Shown: piece by piece, positions 38,499 through 46,750 of the stretch
How positions within the stretch are numbered: the stretch's first letter is position 1
Layout: the number at the start of each line of letters is the position of its first letter
Assembly: GCA_046348995.1 (NCBI GenBank)
Contig: JAXMDB010000012.1
Location: forward strand, 70,921-134,920
Direction of reading: 5' to 3'
Origin: JANNSX01 sp046348995
GTDB taxonomy: Bacteria > Pseudomonadota > Alphaproteobacteria > Rhizobiales > Hyphomicrobiaceae
DNA length: 64,000 bases
Translations under genes and position numbers: made by a program
The notes under the pieces: model-generated
The model's database searches: none
Told to the model about the DNA's origin: nothing
What the model saw: the letters and a program-made list of their open reading frames with translations, nothing else

Positions 38499-38533
38499 CC
38501 CTCCCCCCTTGAGGGGGAGGGCAGGGTGGGGGG
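38499..38533. repeat. CT/AG-rich palindromic repeat, copy 1
   Basis: CCTCCCCCCTTGAGGGGGAG followed by GGCAGGGTGGGGGG. The same motif recurs at 44575-44611 in this orientation and at 42031-42068 inverted. A related hairpin (CTTCCCCCTCACGGGGGGAAG) lies at about 38628-38648, so the 38.5-38.65 kb gap is largely repeat-derived. Confidence 0.75.
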
Positions 38534-38684
38534 TCGAAAGTAAATGAACCCGTGCTTGGGTCTCTCCCCCCATCCCAAGCCCCTAAGGACTTAGCCGCTC
38601 ACGCGTCTAAGTCCAAGGCGCTTGGCCTTCCCCCTCACGGGGGGAAGGGGCTACAGGATGTTCCTTCGGACAAAGGGACATTCC

Positions 38685-39227
38685 ATGCGTGGCTATTTCG
38701 GCATCGGCGCGGAGCGCATCTCCAAGCAGCTCAATCTCGGCAATCTGATCCGGTCCGCGCACGGCTTCGGGGCGAGCTTCTTTTTCACGGTGGGCTCGTC
38801 CTTGAGCCGCGGCGAATCCTATGCCGACACCTCGAAGGCGTCCGGTCACCTGCCGATCTACAGCTATCCGGGCGTCGCCGACCTCGAATTGCCGAAGGGC
38901 TGCAAGCTCGTCGGCATCGAGCTTTTGGACGATGCCATCGATCTGCCGAGTTTCCGCCATCCGCTGCTGGCAGCCTATGTGCTCGGACCCGAGCGCGGGT
39001 CGCTCTCTGCCCCGCTCGTCGAGCGTTGCGACTACATCGTCAAGATACCGACCTCGTTCTGCGTGAATGTTGCCATGGCGGGCGCGATTGTGATGTATGA
39101 CCGGGTTCGCAGCCTTGGGCGATTTGCCGAGCGGCCGGTCGGCGAGGGCGGTCCACTTGGACCGGGGACGGACGTTGCGCGATCCGATGCGATCGCGGGC
39201 ACGCGAACGGGGAAGCGCCGGGACTGA
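38685..39227 (+). CDS. SpoU/TrmH-type RNA methyltransferase (SPOUT)
   Basis: A 180-residue SPOUT protein with the three SpoU motifs: NLGNLIRSAHGFGA (motif 1, Asn and Arg), YVLGPERGSLS (motif 2) and IPTSFCVNVAMAGAIVMYDR (motif 3, with CVN instead of the usual SLN). Such enzymes 2'-O-methylate tRNA or rRNA. The ATG at 38685 is preferred; ATGs at 38622 and 38658 lie within or next to repeat sequence. The C-terminal 35 residues are Gly/Arg rich and divergent. The target RNA is unknown. Confidence 0.85.
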   Translation: MRGYFGIGAERISKQLNLGNLIRSAHGFGASFFFTVGSSLSRGESYADTSKASGHLPIYSYPGVADLELPKGCKLVGIELLDDAIDLPSFRHPLLAAYVLGPERGSLSAPLVERCDYIVKIPTSFCVNVAMAGAIVMYDRVRSLGRFAERPVGEGGPLGPGTDVARSDAIAGTRTGKRRD

Positions 39228-39241
39228 TCGATGAGGAGACG

Positions 39242-39754
39242 ATGCTGATACGTGCTGCGCTGGCTGCTGCCGCCCTGATCGCTCTGCCGCTTTCTGCTTC
39301 GGCCCAGACCGCCGAGCTGATCGAGAAGCACAAGGATTGGTCGTCCTACCGTCACAAGGCGGAGAAGGACACGACCTGTTTTGCGGTGACCCAACCCAAG
39401 GACACCGAGCCGAAGGGCGCCAAGCGCGGCGACATCTTCCTCTACATCTCCTTCTGGCCCTCCGACAAAGTCAGCGAGCAGGTGATGATCAGGCTCGGCT
39501 ATCCGATCAAGGACAATACGACGGTCTCGGCGGCGATCGGCTCCGACACCTTCACCTTCGACCCCAAAGAGGACAAGGCCTTCATCCAGGACGGCGACAC
39601 CGAGAAGAAGTTCGTCGCGGCGCTCAAGAAGGGCGACAAGCTCGTCATCAAGGGCACGTCCAAGAAGGGCACCGAGACGACGGACGTCTACTCCCTGCTC
39701 GGCGTCAGCGCGGCGCTGAAGCAAGCCGAGGAGGCCTGCGCGACGAAGTCGTGA
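39242..39754 (+). CDS. Invasion-associated locus B (IalB)-like periplasmic protein
   Basis: A 170-residue secreted protein. The signal peptide covers residues 1-22 with cleavage after SASA. The mature part has HKDWSSYRHKAEKDTTCFAV, a Cys-containing strand, GDIFLYISFWPSDKVSEQV and a final EEACATKS with a second Cys, matching the IalB fold. It follows the RNA methyltransferase gene by 14 bp and precedes a second related gene. The function of IalB proteins outside Bartonella is not known. Confidence 0.82.
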   Translation: MLIRAALAAAALIALPLSASAQTAELIEKHKDWSSYRHKAEKDTTCFAVTQPKDTEPKGAKRGDIFLYISFWPSDKVSEQVMIRLGYPIKDNTTVSAAIGSDTFTFDPKEDKAFIQDGDTEKKFVAALKKGDKLVIKGTSKKGTETTDVYSLLGVSAALKQAEEACATKS

Positions 39755-39775
39755 GGAGCGAGGGCGGAGGCAGCG

Positions 39776-40327
39776 ATGAAGCTGCTGCTCATTCCATGTT
39801 TCCTAGCCGGGCTGCTCGGCTACGAGCTGCCGTATGCACCGCTCATTCCGGACGAGAAGCCGCAGGTCAAGCGGGCGTACAAGCCTAGCGATTGGTCGGT
39901 GTGGCCTGAATGGAATTCAGGTTTCGAGGAGCAACGCTACTGTTCGATCTCGGCCGTTCCGGTGTTCAAATTCGACGTGAGAGCCAAGCCGCTGCCTCTC
40001 GTCTTGGTCAATTTCGGCCGAGGACCACCCGACTTGAAGATCAGGCTCGCCTACGAAGCGAAACCCGACGCAGAGTTCCAAGCCGTCGTCGGGGAGAAGC
40101 GATACGCACTGTCTCTCATCGGCAAGATTACGACGGCAAGACGGCGCCAAGATACCGCGTCGTTGCAGGACAGCTCCATCGTCACCGAGTTTCTAACCAC
40201 CCTGCGGGACGGCGACTTCATGACGATCGTCGGCACCGATCAGAGCGGCAAGCTCGTATCCGAGGTCTACAACCTGCAGACCTTCAACGACGCACTCGAG
40301 CAGGTGCGGCGCACCTGCGGTCGCTGA
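39776..40327 (+). CDS. Secreted protein, divergent IalB-like paralogue
   Basis: A 183-residue protein with an N-terminal hydrophobic segment (MKLLLIPCFLAGLLGYEL), probably a signal or lipoprotein-like sequence (Cys8). The body parallels the preceding gene product: DWSVWPEWN near the start, a conserved Cys in EQRYCSISAV, DGDFMTIVGTDQSGKLVSEV matching the GDKLVIKGTSKKG region, and a terminal RRTCGR. It is therefore a diverged tandem copy. The gap between the two genes is 21 bp. Function unknown. Confidence 0.72.
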   Translation: MKLLLIPCFLAGLLGYELPYAPLIPDEKPQVKRAYKPSDWSVWPEWNSGFEEQRYCSISAVPVFKFDVRAKPLPLVLVNFGRGPPDLKIRLAYEAKPDAEFQAVVGEKRYALSLIGKITTARRRQDTASLQDSSIVTEFLTTLRDGDFMTIVGTDQSGKLVSEVYNLQTFNDALEQVRRTCGR

Positions 40328-40445
40328 AAGATGAGCAGAAACGCGTGATCACCTCCACATTGGCTCGCCTTGGAATTAGGCGCATCGCGCGTAAGGCCTT
40401 GGGCGCCCATAGGTGGGGTGGTGAGTTGCGCGTCGTGTGCGCCCC

Positions 40446-40883
40446 TCACGCCGCCGGCAGCACCAGGAACGCCGCACCGATCATCGCGACGATGCCGGCG
40501 AAGCGGGTGGCCATGGCTTTGCCGCGCGAAGCCTGCACCATGTGTCCGGCGATGAGGAAGGCAACGCCGAGGCCCACGGCAAGCAACAGGAACCACAGCA
40601 CCGAGGCCGGCGGCAGCCAGAGCGCGGTGGCCGCAATGAGCTTGCCCGCGCCGCCGCCCATCAGGCCGACCGCGAACAAGCCGATCACCACCGCGAAGGT
40701 GATGACGAAAGCGAGCGTGTGCCAACCCAAGTCGCCGAGCGCCATGCCCGTCCAGATCGCATAGGCCGGAAAGGCCGCCAGCATCACGATCACGAGCCAG
40801 TTCGGCACGATGCCCTTCCAGAGGTTCAGCAGCGCCGCGACGGCCAAGAGGCCGACTGGAATGATCACCGATGGCTCGAGCAT
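40446..40883 (-). CDS. Prepilin peptidase-like (A24/CpaA) membrane protein lacking catalytic aspartates
   Basis: A 145-residue protein with five to six membrane helices. It aligns by eye to CpaA/TadV prepilin peptidases: LLNLWKGIVPNWLV corresponds to the first active-site region (normally Asp-x5-6-IPN), and MGGGAGKLIAAT to the second (normally GxGDxKL). Both catalytic aspartates are replaced (Asn or Trp, and Ala). The protein is thus probably not a peptidase. No tad/cpa pilus genes are near. It could be a structural relic or a membrane protein with another role. Confidence 0.75.
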   Translation of the reverse strand: MLEPSVIIPVGLLAVAALLNLWKGIVPNWLVIVMLAAFPAYAIWTGMALGDLGWHTLAFVITFAVVIGLFAVGLMGGGAGKLIAATALWLPPASVLWFLLLAVGLGVAFLIAGHMVQASRGKAMATRFAGIVAMIGAAFLVLPAA

Positions 40884-41219
40884 ATTTTGCCTCCCGGGGC
40901 GTTGTTCTGTCGGGAATAAAACTGGGCTGCGCCGGTTAGCGAAGGGTTAAGACCACGGCCTTGCTCGCCGCGATCGGACCCCTCTCGACACCCCGACTCA
41001 ACATCCGTCCCGCTGACGCCGTGCTGGACAATCCGGCAGCCTTTTTCAACGGCCCTTGCGCCGTGGCGAGGCGTGTCCGCACCTTACCCACCGGTTATGC
41101 CCCGCGTTTGAACGCCCGCTACGGGCTCGGCCGTGTGACCGAAGTGCTGAGCGGCGCAGGCAACGGGATGCTAGGAAAGCTCTGCGACATTGTCCGTGGC
41201 CGGAGATGGGTGTGCACCA
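40884..41219. other. Intergenic region without recognised gene
   Basis: About 335 bp between the prepilin-peptidase-like gene and the DUF805 gene. A 100-codon open frame at 40961-41263 has unnatural composition and no family likeness. I see no tRNA, repeat or clear promoter here. Confidence 0.4.
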
Positions 41220-41845
41220 ATGTCAGTCGAGCGCCTTCTGAACTATGCGTCGGGCCGGTGTGACCGCGGCGTACGTTCTGGGTGTCCCAACTAATGATCT
41301 TGTGGCTGGCAGGGAGCAGCATACGTTTCGCTGTTTCCTTGGTCACGAAACAAAGTGCGGGCGCCGCCCTGAGCGTCGGCTTGACGGCTAGCGCGCTGAT
41401 CTTTTTGACTTTAGCGATCGCGATCCCGGCTCGGATCCTCTTCGACCTGCGCCGGCTGCACGACCGCGGCAAGACGGGGCTCTGGCTCGTGATCGTGTGG
41501 GTGCCCGTCATCGCCAAATGGCTTACGCACGATAATGCCCATGCGGCCGGTAGCGCTGTCCAAGTGATCGTGAGCTTGGTGTTCTATCTGGCGATGGCCT
41601 GGTATGTGATCGACCTAGGATTTCTGCCCGGCGAGGCCGACGTGAACGCCTATGGGCCTCCCCTGCCTCCGCGGCGCCGGCGCATGAAGGAGTGGGTTGC
41701 GGCAGGCGGCTCACTCGAAAAATTCGAGGTCAATGCCGCCCTCGACCGCATCGTCGCCGACAAGCGCGAGCGCGACCGGCAGAAGGCCCAGGCCGCCGAG
41801 CAGCAAAGCGATCGGTATCGCTCCAGGACCCCACCACGCGATTGA
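41220..41845 (+). pseudogene. DUF805 membrane protein, frameshifted near its start
   Basis: From the ATG at 41220 the frame reads MSVERLLNYASGRCDR and from about 41267 another frame continues RRTFWVSQLMILWLAG, the standard DUF805 opening (GR...R..FW). The frames join if two bases (the CG at 41265-41266) are removed, giving 207 residues. The remainder has the diagnostic RRLHDRGKTGLWL and LGFLPGEADVNAYGPPLPP. A GTG at 41282 could still start a 187-residue version lacking the conserved N-terminus. Cause: a real mutation or a sequencing error in a CG-rich run. The tail is basic and probably cytoplasmic. Function unknown. Confidence 0.72.
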
Positions 41846-41951
41846 ACACCAAGGCTGCTCTCACCCCGCGTTTGAGTTCCCGCGCGGCCTAAGCTAAAGC
41901 CTTTCTGCCGATTTTCGGGAGGCACGCCCTGGAAGGCCGAGCGCCTGATTG

Positions 41952-41976
41952 GGGTCAGACCCTGCGGGTCTGACCC
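41952..41976. repeat. Perfect hairpin GGGTCAGACC / GGTCTGACCC
   Basis: A 10-bp inverted repeat with a 5-nt CTGCG loop in the DUF805-pheT gap, about 106 bp after the DUF805 stop. It has no T-run after it, so it is more likely a REP-type palindrome than a terminator. Confidence 0.7.
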
Positions 41977-42030
41977 TCGTTGGAGGCGCTTGGGATGAAG
42001 GGACTGCGCGTCCGAGGTCTGCGCTGCATA

Positions 42031-42068
42031 CCCCCCACCCCGACCCTCCCCCTCAAGGGGGGAGGGGG
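42031..42068. repeat. CT/AG-rich palindromic repeat, copy 2 (inverted)
   Basis: CCCCCCACCCCGACCCTCCC continuing into CCTCAAGGGGGGAGGGGG. It is the reverse of the copies at 38499 and 44575 and lies about 65 bp upstream of the pheT start codon. Confidence 0.75.
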
Positions 42069-42131
42069 TGAGCCAGCGATTGGGCTGCGTTCGAGGTGGG
42101 GTTTGGACGGATCGTCAACACCGGACGCACC

Positions 42132-44555
42132 ATGAAATTCACTCTCTCCTGGCTTCGCGATCACCTCGACACCGATAGCCCCGTCGAGAAGCTCGCCGAC
42201 ACGCTCTCCTCCATCGGCCTCGAGGTCGAGGGGATCGAGAACCCGGCGGCGAAGCTCAAGGCCTTCACGATCGCGCGCGTGGTGGAAGCCAAGCAGCATC
42301 CCAACGCCGACAAGCTGCGGGTCTGCCAGGTCGACACCGGCAAGGGCATCCTCGAGGTCGTGTGCGGCGCGCCCAACGCGCGGACGGGTCTCGTCGGCGT
42401 GTTCGCGCCGATGGGTACCTACATTCCCGGCACCGGTCTGACGCTGGAAGCCAAGCCGGTGCGCGGCGTCGTTTCCAATGGGATGTTGTGCTCCGAGCGC
42501 GAGCTCGAGCTGTCGAACGAGCACGATGGCATCATCGAGCTCGATCCCAAATTCGCCGAGCATCTGGGCAAGCGCTTCGTCGACGTCATGGGGATGGACG
42601 ACCCGGTCATCGAGATCAAGGTGACGCCGAACCGTCCCGATGCGTTGGGCGTGCGCGGCGTCGCCCGCGATCTCGCTGCCGCCGGCCACGGCACGTTGAA
42701 GCCGGCCAAGACCGGCTTGACGGGAGAGGGCAAATTCGATTGCCCGGTCAAGATCGCGCTGCGCTTTCCCAAGGGCGAGGAAGCCGCCTGCCCCGTGTTC
42801 GGCGGGCTCTATATCAAGGGGGTCAAAAACGGCCCCTCACCCGCCTGGCTGCAACAGCGGCTGAAGGCGATCGGCTTGAGGCCGATCTCGACGCTCGTCG
42901 ACATCACGAACTACATCACCTACGACCGCGCCCGGCCGCTCCACGTCTACGATGCCGACAAGCTCAAGGGCACGATCCACGCCCGCTTCGGCAAGGCAGG
43001 GGAGACCTTCGCGGCGCTCGACGGCAAGACCTACGAGGTCGACGAGACCATGACGGTCATCGCCGACGACAGTGGAGTCCTCGGTCTCGCCGGCATCATC
43101 GGCGGCGAAACCACCGGCTGCAGCGACGGCACGACGAACGTGCTCATCGAGGCGGCCTATTTCGATCCCGTCCGCACCGCGATGACCGGCCGCAAGACCG
43201 GCGTTCGCTCGGATGCGCGCTACCGCTTCGAGCGCGGCATCGATCCCTCGTCGGTGCCGGTGGGCGTGGCGCTGTGCGCGCAGATGATCCTCGATCTGTG
43301 CGGCGGTACGCCGAGCAAGCCGCTGACGGCCGGCAAGACGCCTGAGCGCAAGCTCGTCGTCGGCTTCGATCCGGCACAGGTCAGGCGGCTCGCCGGCCTC
43401 GATACGCCGAACACGGAGGTCGAACGGGTGCTGACGGCGTTGGGCTTCACGTCGAAGGCTAAGGGCGAGACGCTCGAGGTCGCCGTGCCGAGCTGGCGGC
43501 CGGACGTGCACGGCGCGGCCGATCTGGTGGAAGAGGTCGTCCGCATCGTCGGCATCGACAAGGTGCCGTTCACGGCGCTGCCGCGCGGTCGTGGCGTGGC
43601 GCGGGCCGTGCTGACGGAAACGCAGAAGCGCGTGCGTCGCGCGCGCCGGGTGCTGGCCGCGCGCGGGCTCGTCGAGGCGATCACCTGGAGCTTCATCACG
43701 AGCGGTCAGGCGAAGCTATTCGGCGGCGGCGCCGACGCGCTCGACCTCGCCAATCCGATCTCCTCGGAAATGACCAGCATGCGGCCGAGCCTGCTGCCGG
43801 GGCTGCTTGCGGCGGCTCAGCGCAATCTCGATCGCAGCCAGTCGGACTTCGGGTTGTTCGAGGTCGGCCAGGCCTATCGCGGCATCAAGCCGGAGGATCA
43901 GTTCTTCGCCGCCGCGGGCGTCCGGGTCGGGCTCTCGCACTTGTCAGGCAGCGGACGGCAGTGGAGCGCGTCGAAGGCGGACGCAGGGTTGTTCGATGCG
44001 AAGTCGGATGCGGCGTCCCTCATCGCCGCGCTCGGCCTCGATCCGTCGCGACTGATGATCACGCGGGATGCGCCGGGGTGGTTCCATCCTGGCCGCTCGG
44101 GCACGATCCGGCTCGGGCCGAAAGTCGCGCTCGCGCATTTCGGCGAGCTCCATCCCAATCTGACGAAGGCCTTCGACATCGCCGAGACGGCCGTCGCCTT
44201 CGAGGTGTTCCTCGATGCGTTGCCGCAGCCGAAGAAGAAGTCGAAGGCGAAACCCGCCTTCGAGGCCGGCGATCTGCAGCCCGTGCGCCGCGACTTCGCC
44301 TTCGTGCTCGATCGCGATGTGGCAGCCTCGGATGTCGTGAAGGCCGCCGAGGGCGTCGACAAGAAGCTCGTGTCGCAGGTCACCGTGTTCGATCTCTTCG
44401 AGGGCGCGTCGCTCGGTGAAGGCAAGAAGTCGCTCGCCATCGAGGTGACGCTGCAGCCGAAGGAGCGCACGCTCACCGACGCCGAGATCGAGGCGGTCGC
44501 TCAGAAGATCGTCGGCGAGGTGAAGAAGCAGACCGGCGGCGAGATCCGGGGGTAG
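42132..44555 (+). CDS. pheT: Phenylalanyl-tRNA synthetase beta subunit
   Basis: An 807-residue beta chain of the alpha2beta2 synthetase. Domains in order: B1 start KFTLSWLRDHLDTDSPVEKL, the tRNA-binding EMAP/OB domain (HPNADKLRVCQVDTG), B3/B4 (PNRPDALGVRGVARDLAA and PISTLVDITNYITYD), B5 (the VPSWRPDVHGAADLVEEVVR region), the catalytic-like core and the C-terminal anticodon-recognition FDX-ACB domain (VRRDFAFVLDRDVAASDV). The ATG at 42132 was chosen by similarity; the frame opens at 42096. The pheS gene, normally near, is not in the window. Confidence 0.95.
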   Translation: MKFTLSWLRDHLDTDSPVEKLADTLSSIGLEVEGIENPAAKLKAFTIARVVEAKQHPNADKLRVCQVDTGKGILEVVCGAPNARTGLVGVFAPMGTYIPGTGLTLEAKPVRGVVSNGMLCSERELELSNEHDGIIELDPKFAEHLGKRFVDVMGMDDPVIEIKVTPNRPDALGVRGVARDLAAAGHGTLKPAKTGLTGEGKFDCPVKIALRFPKGEEAACPVFGGLYIKGVKNGPSPAWLQQRLKAIGLRPISTLVDITNYITYDRARPLHVYDADKLKGTIHARFGKAGETFAALDGKTYEVDETMTVIADDSGVLGLAGIIGGETTGCSDGTTNVLIEAAYFDPVRTAMTGRKTGVRSDARYRFERGIDPSSVPVGVALCAQMILDLCGGTPSKPLTAGKTPERKLVVGFDPAQVRRLAGLDTPNTEVERVLTALGFTSKAKGETLEVAVPSWRPDVHGAADLVEEVVRIVGIDKVPFTALPRGRGVARAVLTETQKRVRRARRVLAARGLVEAITWSFITSGQAKLFGGGADALDLANPISSEMTSMRPSLLPGLLAAAQRNLDRSQSDFGLFEVGQAYRGIKPEDQFFAAAGVRVGLSHLSGSGRQWSASKADAGLFDAKSDAASLIAALGLDPSRLMITRDAPGWFHPGRSGTIRLGPKVALAHFGELHPNLTKAFDIAETAVAFEVFLDALPQPKKKSKAKPAFEAGDLQPVRRDFAFVLDRDVAASDVVKAAEGVDKKLVSQVTVFDLFEGASLGEGKKSLAIEVTLQPKERTLTDAEIEAVAQKIVGEVKKQTGGEIRG

Positions 44556-44574
44556 CGTCTATCGCGTTTAGCAC

Positions 44575-44611
44575 CTCCTCCCCCCTTGAGGGGGAGGGTA
44601 GGGTGGGGGGG
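44575..44611. repeat. CT/AG-rich palindromic repeat, copy 3
   Basis: CTCCTCCCCCCTTGAGGGGG followed by AGGGTAGGGTGGGGGGG, same orientation as the copy at 38499. It begins 20 bp after the pheT stop. Confidence 0.75.
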
Positions 44612-44698
44612 TCCAGAAAAACGACTCGCGGTCCGAGTCTGGTTCCCCACCTCAAGCTTCCGATCGAGTCCATTCGAACGACCATTAGCGGAGAGACC

Positions 44699-44989
44699 AT
44701 GCTGTTTGCCGTCATCTGCACCGACAAGCCGGGCGCGCTCGAAACGCGCAAGGCCACCCGCCGAGAGCACCTCGAGCACCTGAAGGCGCTCGGCGACAAG
44801 CTGAAGCTCGCCGGACCGTTCTTGACCGAAGGCGACGCCACCCCCTGCGGCAGCCTCCTCGTCATCGAGGGCGCGAGCGCCGCCGAGGTGAAAGCCATCG
44901 CCGACGCCGACCCGTACGCGAAGGCTGGCGTGTTCCAGAGCGTCGATGTCAGGCCGTGGAACCTGGTGCTCGGGACGATCGGGAAGTAG
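44699..44989 (+). CDS. YCII-related domain protein
   Basis: A 96-residue YCII protein: MLFAVICTDKPGALETR, then HLKALGDKLKLAGPFLTEG and SLLVIEGASAAEVKAIADADPYAKAG (shown in part) follow the family pattern, including the conserved His and Asp of the putative active site. GCGGAGAG lies upstream of the ATG at 44699. Members are ferredoxin-like dimers of uncertain enzymatic role. It is the first of a run of small plus-strand genes to 47763. Confidence 0.85.
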   Translation: MLFAVICTDKPGALETRKATRREHLEHLKALGDKLKLAGPFLTEGDATPCGSLLVIEGASAAEVKAIADADPYAKAGVFQSVDVRPWNLVLGTIGK

Positions 44990-44998
44990 GAGTGCAGG

Positions 44999-45472
44999 AT
45001 GACCCCAGCACAGTATTTCAACGAAATTGCATTGCCGACAGTTCAGGAGTTCAAAAAGGATAGACAATCAAGGCGTCACGCATACCTTGCCTGCATTGCC
45101 GTGTTTCATGTCATGAACTATTTAGCCGAGGCGAGATCGGAGAAGAAAGCGAAGACTGTTCAGGATATTGTAAAGGCCGATTTGGGCGAATCATTTCATG
45201 TCGTCAGGGTCGTTTGTAACAGCGCAAAGCATCTCAGACTGGACGATAAACATGAGATCGAATTTCGTTCAGGTGACGATTGGTCAAGACCGGCTGCGAG
45301 GGCTGGCCAAGCAATAGCCGGACTGTCCCGAATCGGCGATCAGAATGGCGACCGTGAATTTCAATTCAAGAACAGGAGATATGGGATCTACGCTTGCATT
45401 CGACGGATCCTCATTAGCTACGAGAAAAAGTTCCCATCGCATTTTGCTGGCTGTGATTTCAGCGCAATCTGA
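44999..45472 (+). CDS. Hypothetical helical protein, low-GC gene
   Basis: A 157-residue protein encoded by clearly AT-richer DNA than its neighbours, indicating recent acquisition. The predicted structure is mostly helical. A stretch AYLACIAVFHVMNYLAEAR and the motif VVCNSAKHLRL (an N-x-x-KH-L pattern seen in some small HEPN-like bacterial proteins) are the only recognisable features; the latter comparison is tentative. GGAGTGCAGG precedes the ATG. It sits between YCII and EVE genes 9 and 33 bp away. The function is unknown. Confidence 0.62.
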   Translation: MTPAQYFNEIALPTVQEFKKDRQSRRHAYLACIAVFHVMNYLAEARSEKKAKTVQDIVKADLGESFHVVRVVCNSAKHLRLDDKHEIEFRSGDDWSRPAARAGQAIAGLSRIGDQNGDREFQFKNRRYGIYACIRRILISYEKKFPSHFAGCDFSAI

Positions 45473-45505
45473 AAATGCGACCAATTGGACTCTTCTGAGA
45501 AAACC

Positions 45506-45970
45506 ATGACCAAGAAACCCGTCCCTCTCCCCGTCTCGACCGGCTACTGGCTCCTGAAGTCCGAGCCCGACGTGTTCTCCTATGACGATCTCGAGAAGCG
45601 CGGGAAGAAAGGCCAGTACTGGGACGGCGTGCGCAATTATCAGGCGCGCAACAACATGCGGGCGATGAAGCTCGGCGACAAAGGCTTCTTCTATCATTCC
45701 AACGAGGGCAAGAACGTCGTCGGCATCGTCGAGGTGATCGCGCTCGCCCACCCCGATCCAACCGACGACACCGGCACCTGGGAGTGCGTGGACGTTCGCG
45801 CGGTCGAGCGGATGCCGAAGCCCGTCTCGATCGACGACGCGAAGGAAAATCCCAAGCTCGCGAAGATGGTGCTGATCAACAACTCGCGGCTCTCGGTCCA
45901 ACCCGTGCAGCCGGCCGAGTGGGCGGAGGTCTGCCGGATGGGTGGGCTCAAGACGAAGTCCGCGACGTGA
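45506..45970 (+). CDS. EVE domain protein (THYN1-like)
   Basis: A 154-residue EVE (PUA-like) protein: GYWLLKSEPDVFSYDDL, GKKGQYWDGVRNYQARNNMR, LGDKGFFYHSNEGKNVVGIV and LINNSRLSVQPVQPAEW. EVE domains bind modified bases in DNA or RNA. The ATG at 45506 matches the family start; a TTG at 45485 is also in frame. Its stop overlaps the GTG start of the methyltransferase gene (GTGA), a linkage that is frequent for these two families. Confidence 0.9.
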   Translation: MTKKPVPLPVSTGYWLLKSEPDVFSYDDLEKRGKKGQYWDGVRNYQARNNMRAMKLGDKGFFYHSNEGKNVVGIVEVIALAHPDPTDDTGTWECVDVRAVERMPKPVSIDDAKENPKLAKMVLINNSRLSVQPVQPAEWAEVCRMGGLKTKSAT

Positions 45971-46632
45971 CGGACGGCAAGGCGATCACCGATCGCGCCA
46001 GCTTCATCCGAACCAACACCAAGCTCCTCACGCCTCCGCTGGTCCCCGAGGTGACGCTCCATCTCGCCGAGGAAAGCTTACCGATCTGGCAGAAGACGGA
46101 GGAGCAGCTCGGCGAGGAAGGTCTGCCGCCGCCGTTCTGGGCGTTCGCCTGGGCGGGTGGACAGGCGCTGGCGCGCTTCGTGCTCGATCATCCGGAGCTG
46201 GTGAAGGGCAAACGGGTGATCGATCTCGCCGCCGGCTCCGGCCTCGTCGCCATCGCGGCGATGAAAGCGGGTGCGGCGTCCGTGCTCGCCGCCGAGATCG
46301 ACGCCTTCGCAGTCGAGGCGATCCGGATCAATGCCGCCGAGAACGCCGTCGCGGTCGAAGCCGCCGAGCGCGACCTGCTGGCGGAAGGCGTCCCCGCCGC
46401 CGGCATCATCCTCGTCGGCGACCTGTTCTACGAGAAGCCACTCGCCGAGCGCGCGCTCGCCTGGCTCCGCCGCTGCCGCGATGCAGGCCTCGACGTGCTC
46501 ATCGGCGATCCCGGCCGCAGCTACCTGCCGCGCGAGGCCCTGACCGAGATCGGCGCCTACCAAGTCCCCGTCACCCGCGAGCTCGAGGACGCCGAGATCA
46601 AGCGAACGGCAGTCTGGCGACTGAAAAGCTGA
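45967..46632 (+). CDS. Class I SAM-dependent methyltransferase, ETFB lysine methyltransferase-like
   Basis: A 221-residue methyltransferase starting at a GTG that overlaps the EVE stop. The SAM loop is VIDLAAGSGLVAIAAM. Motifs EDGLPPPFWAFAWAGGQALAR-like (here GLPPPFWAFAWAGGQAL) and GDPGRSYLPR place it with bacterial relatives of ETFB lysine methyltransferase (METTL20/Nnt1 group), which modify electron-transfer flavoprotein. Its substrate here is inferred, not shown. ETF genes are not in the window. Confidence 0.82.
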   Translation: MTDGKAITDRASFIRTNTKLLTPPLVPEVTLHLAEESLPIWQKTEEQLGEEGLPPPFWAFAWAGGQALARFVLDHPELVKGKRVIDLAAGSGLVAIAAMKAGAASVLAAEIDAFAVEAIRINAAENAVAVEAAERDLLAEGVPAAGIILVGDLFYEKPLAERALAWLRRCRDAGLDVLIGDPGRSYLPREALTEIGAYQVPVTRELEDAEIKRTAVWRLKS

Positions 46633-46750
46633 GCCCGCTCACGCCGTTAGCCGCATTCGGCTGGGGACAAGTGGCAGTCCTGCAACATTTCTCGCCGTGC
46701 GCCCGTGTAGAAGGGCGCAATCTGGGCGAGGGCCGACGCAGGGGGCGCAC

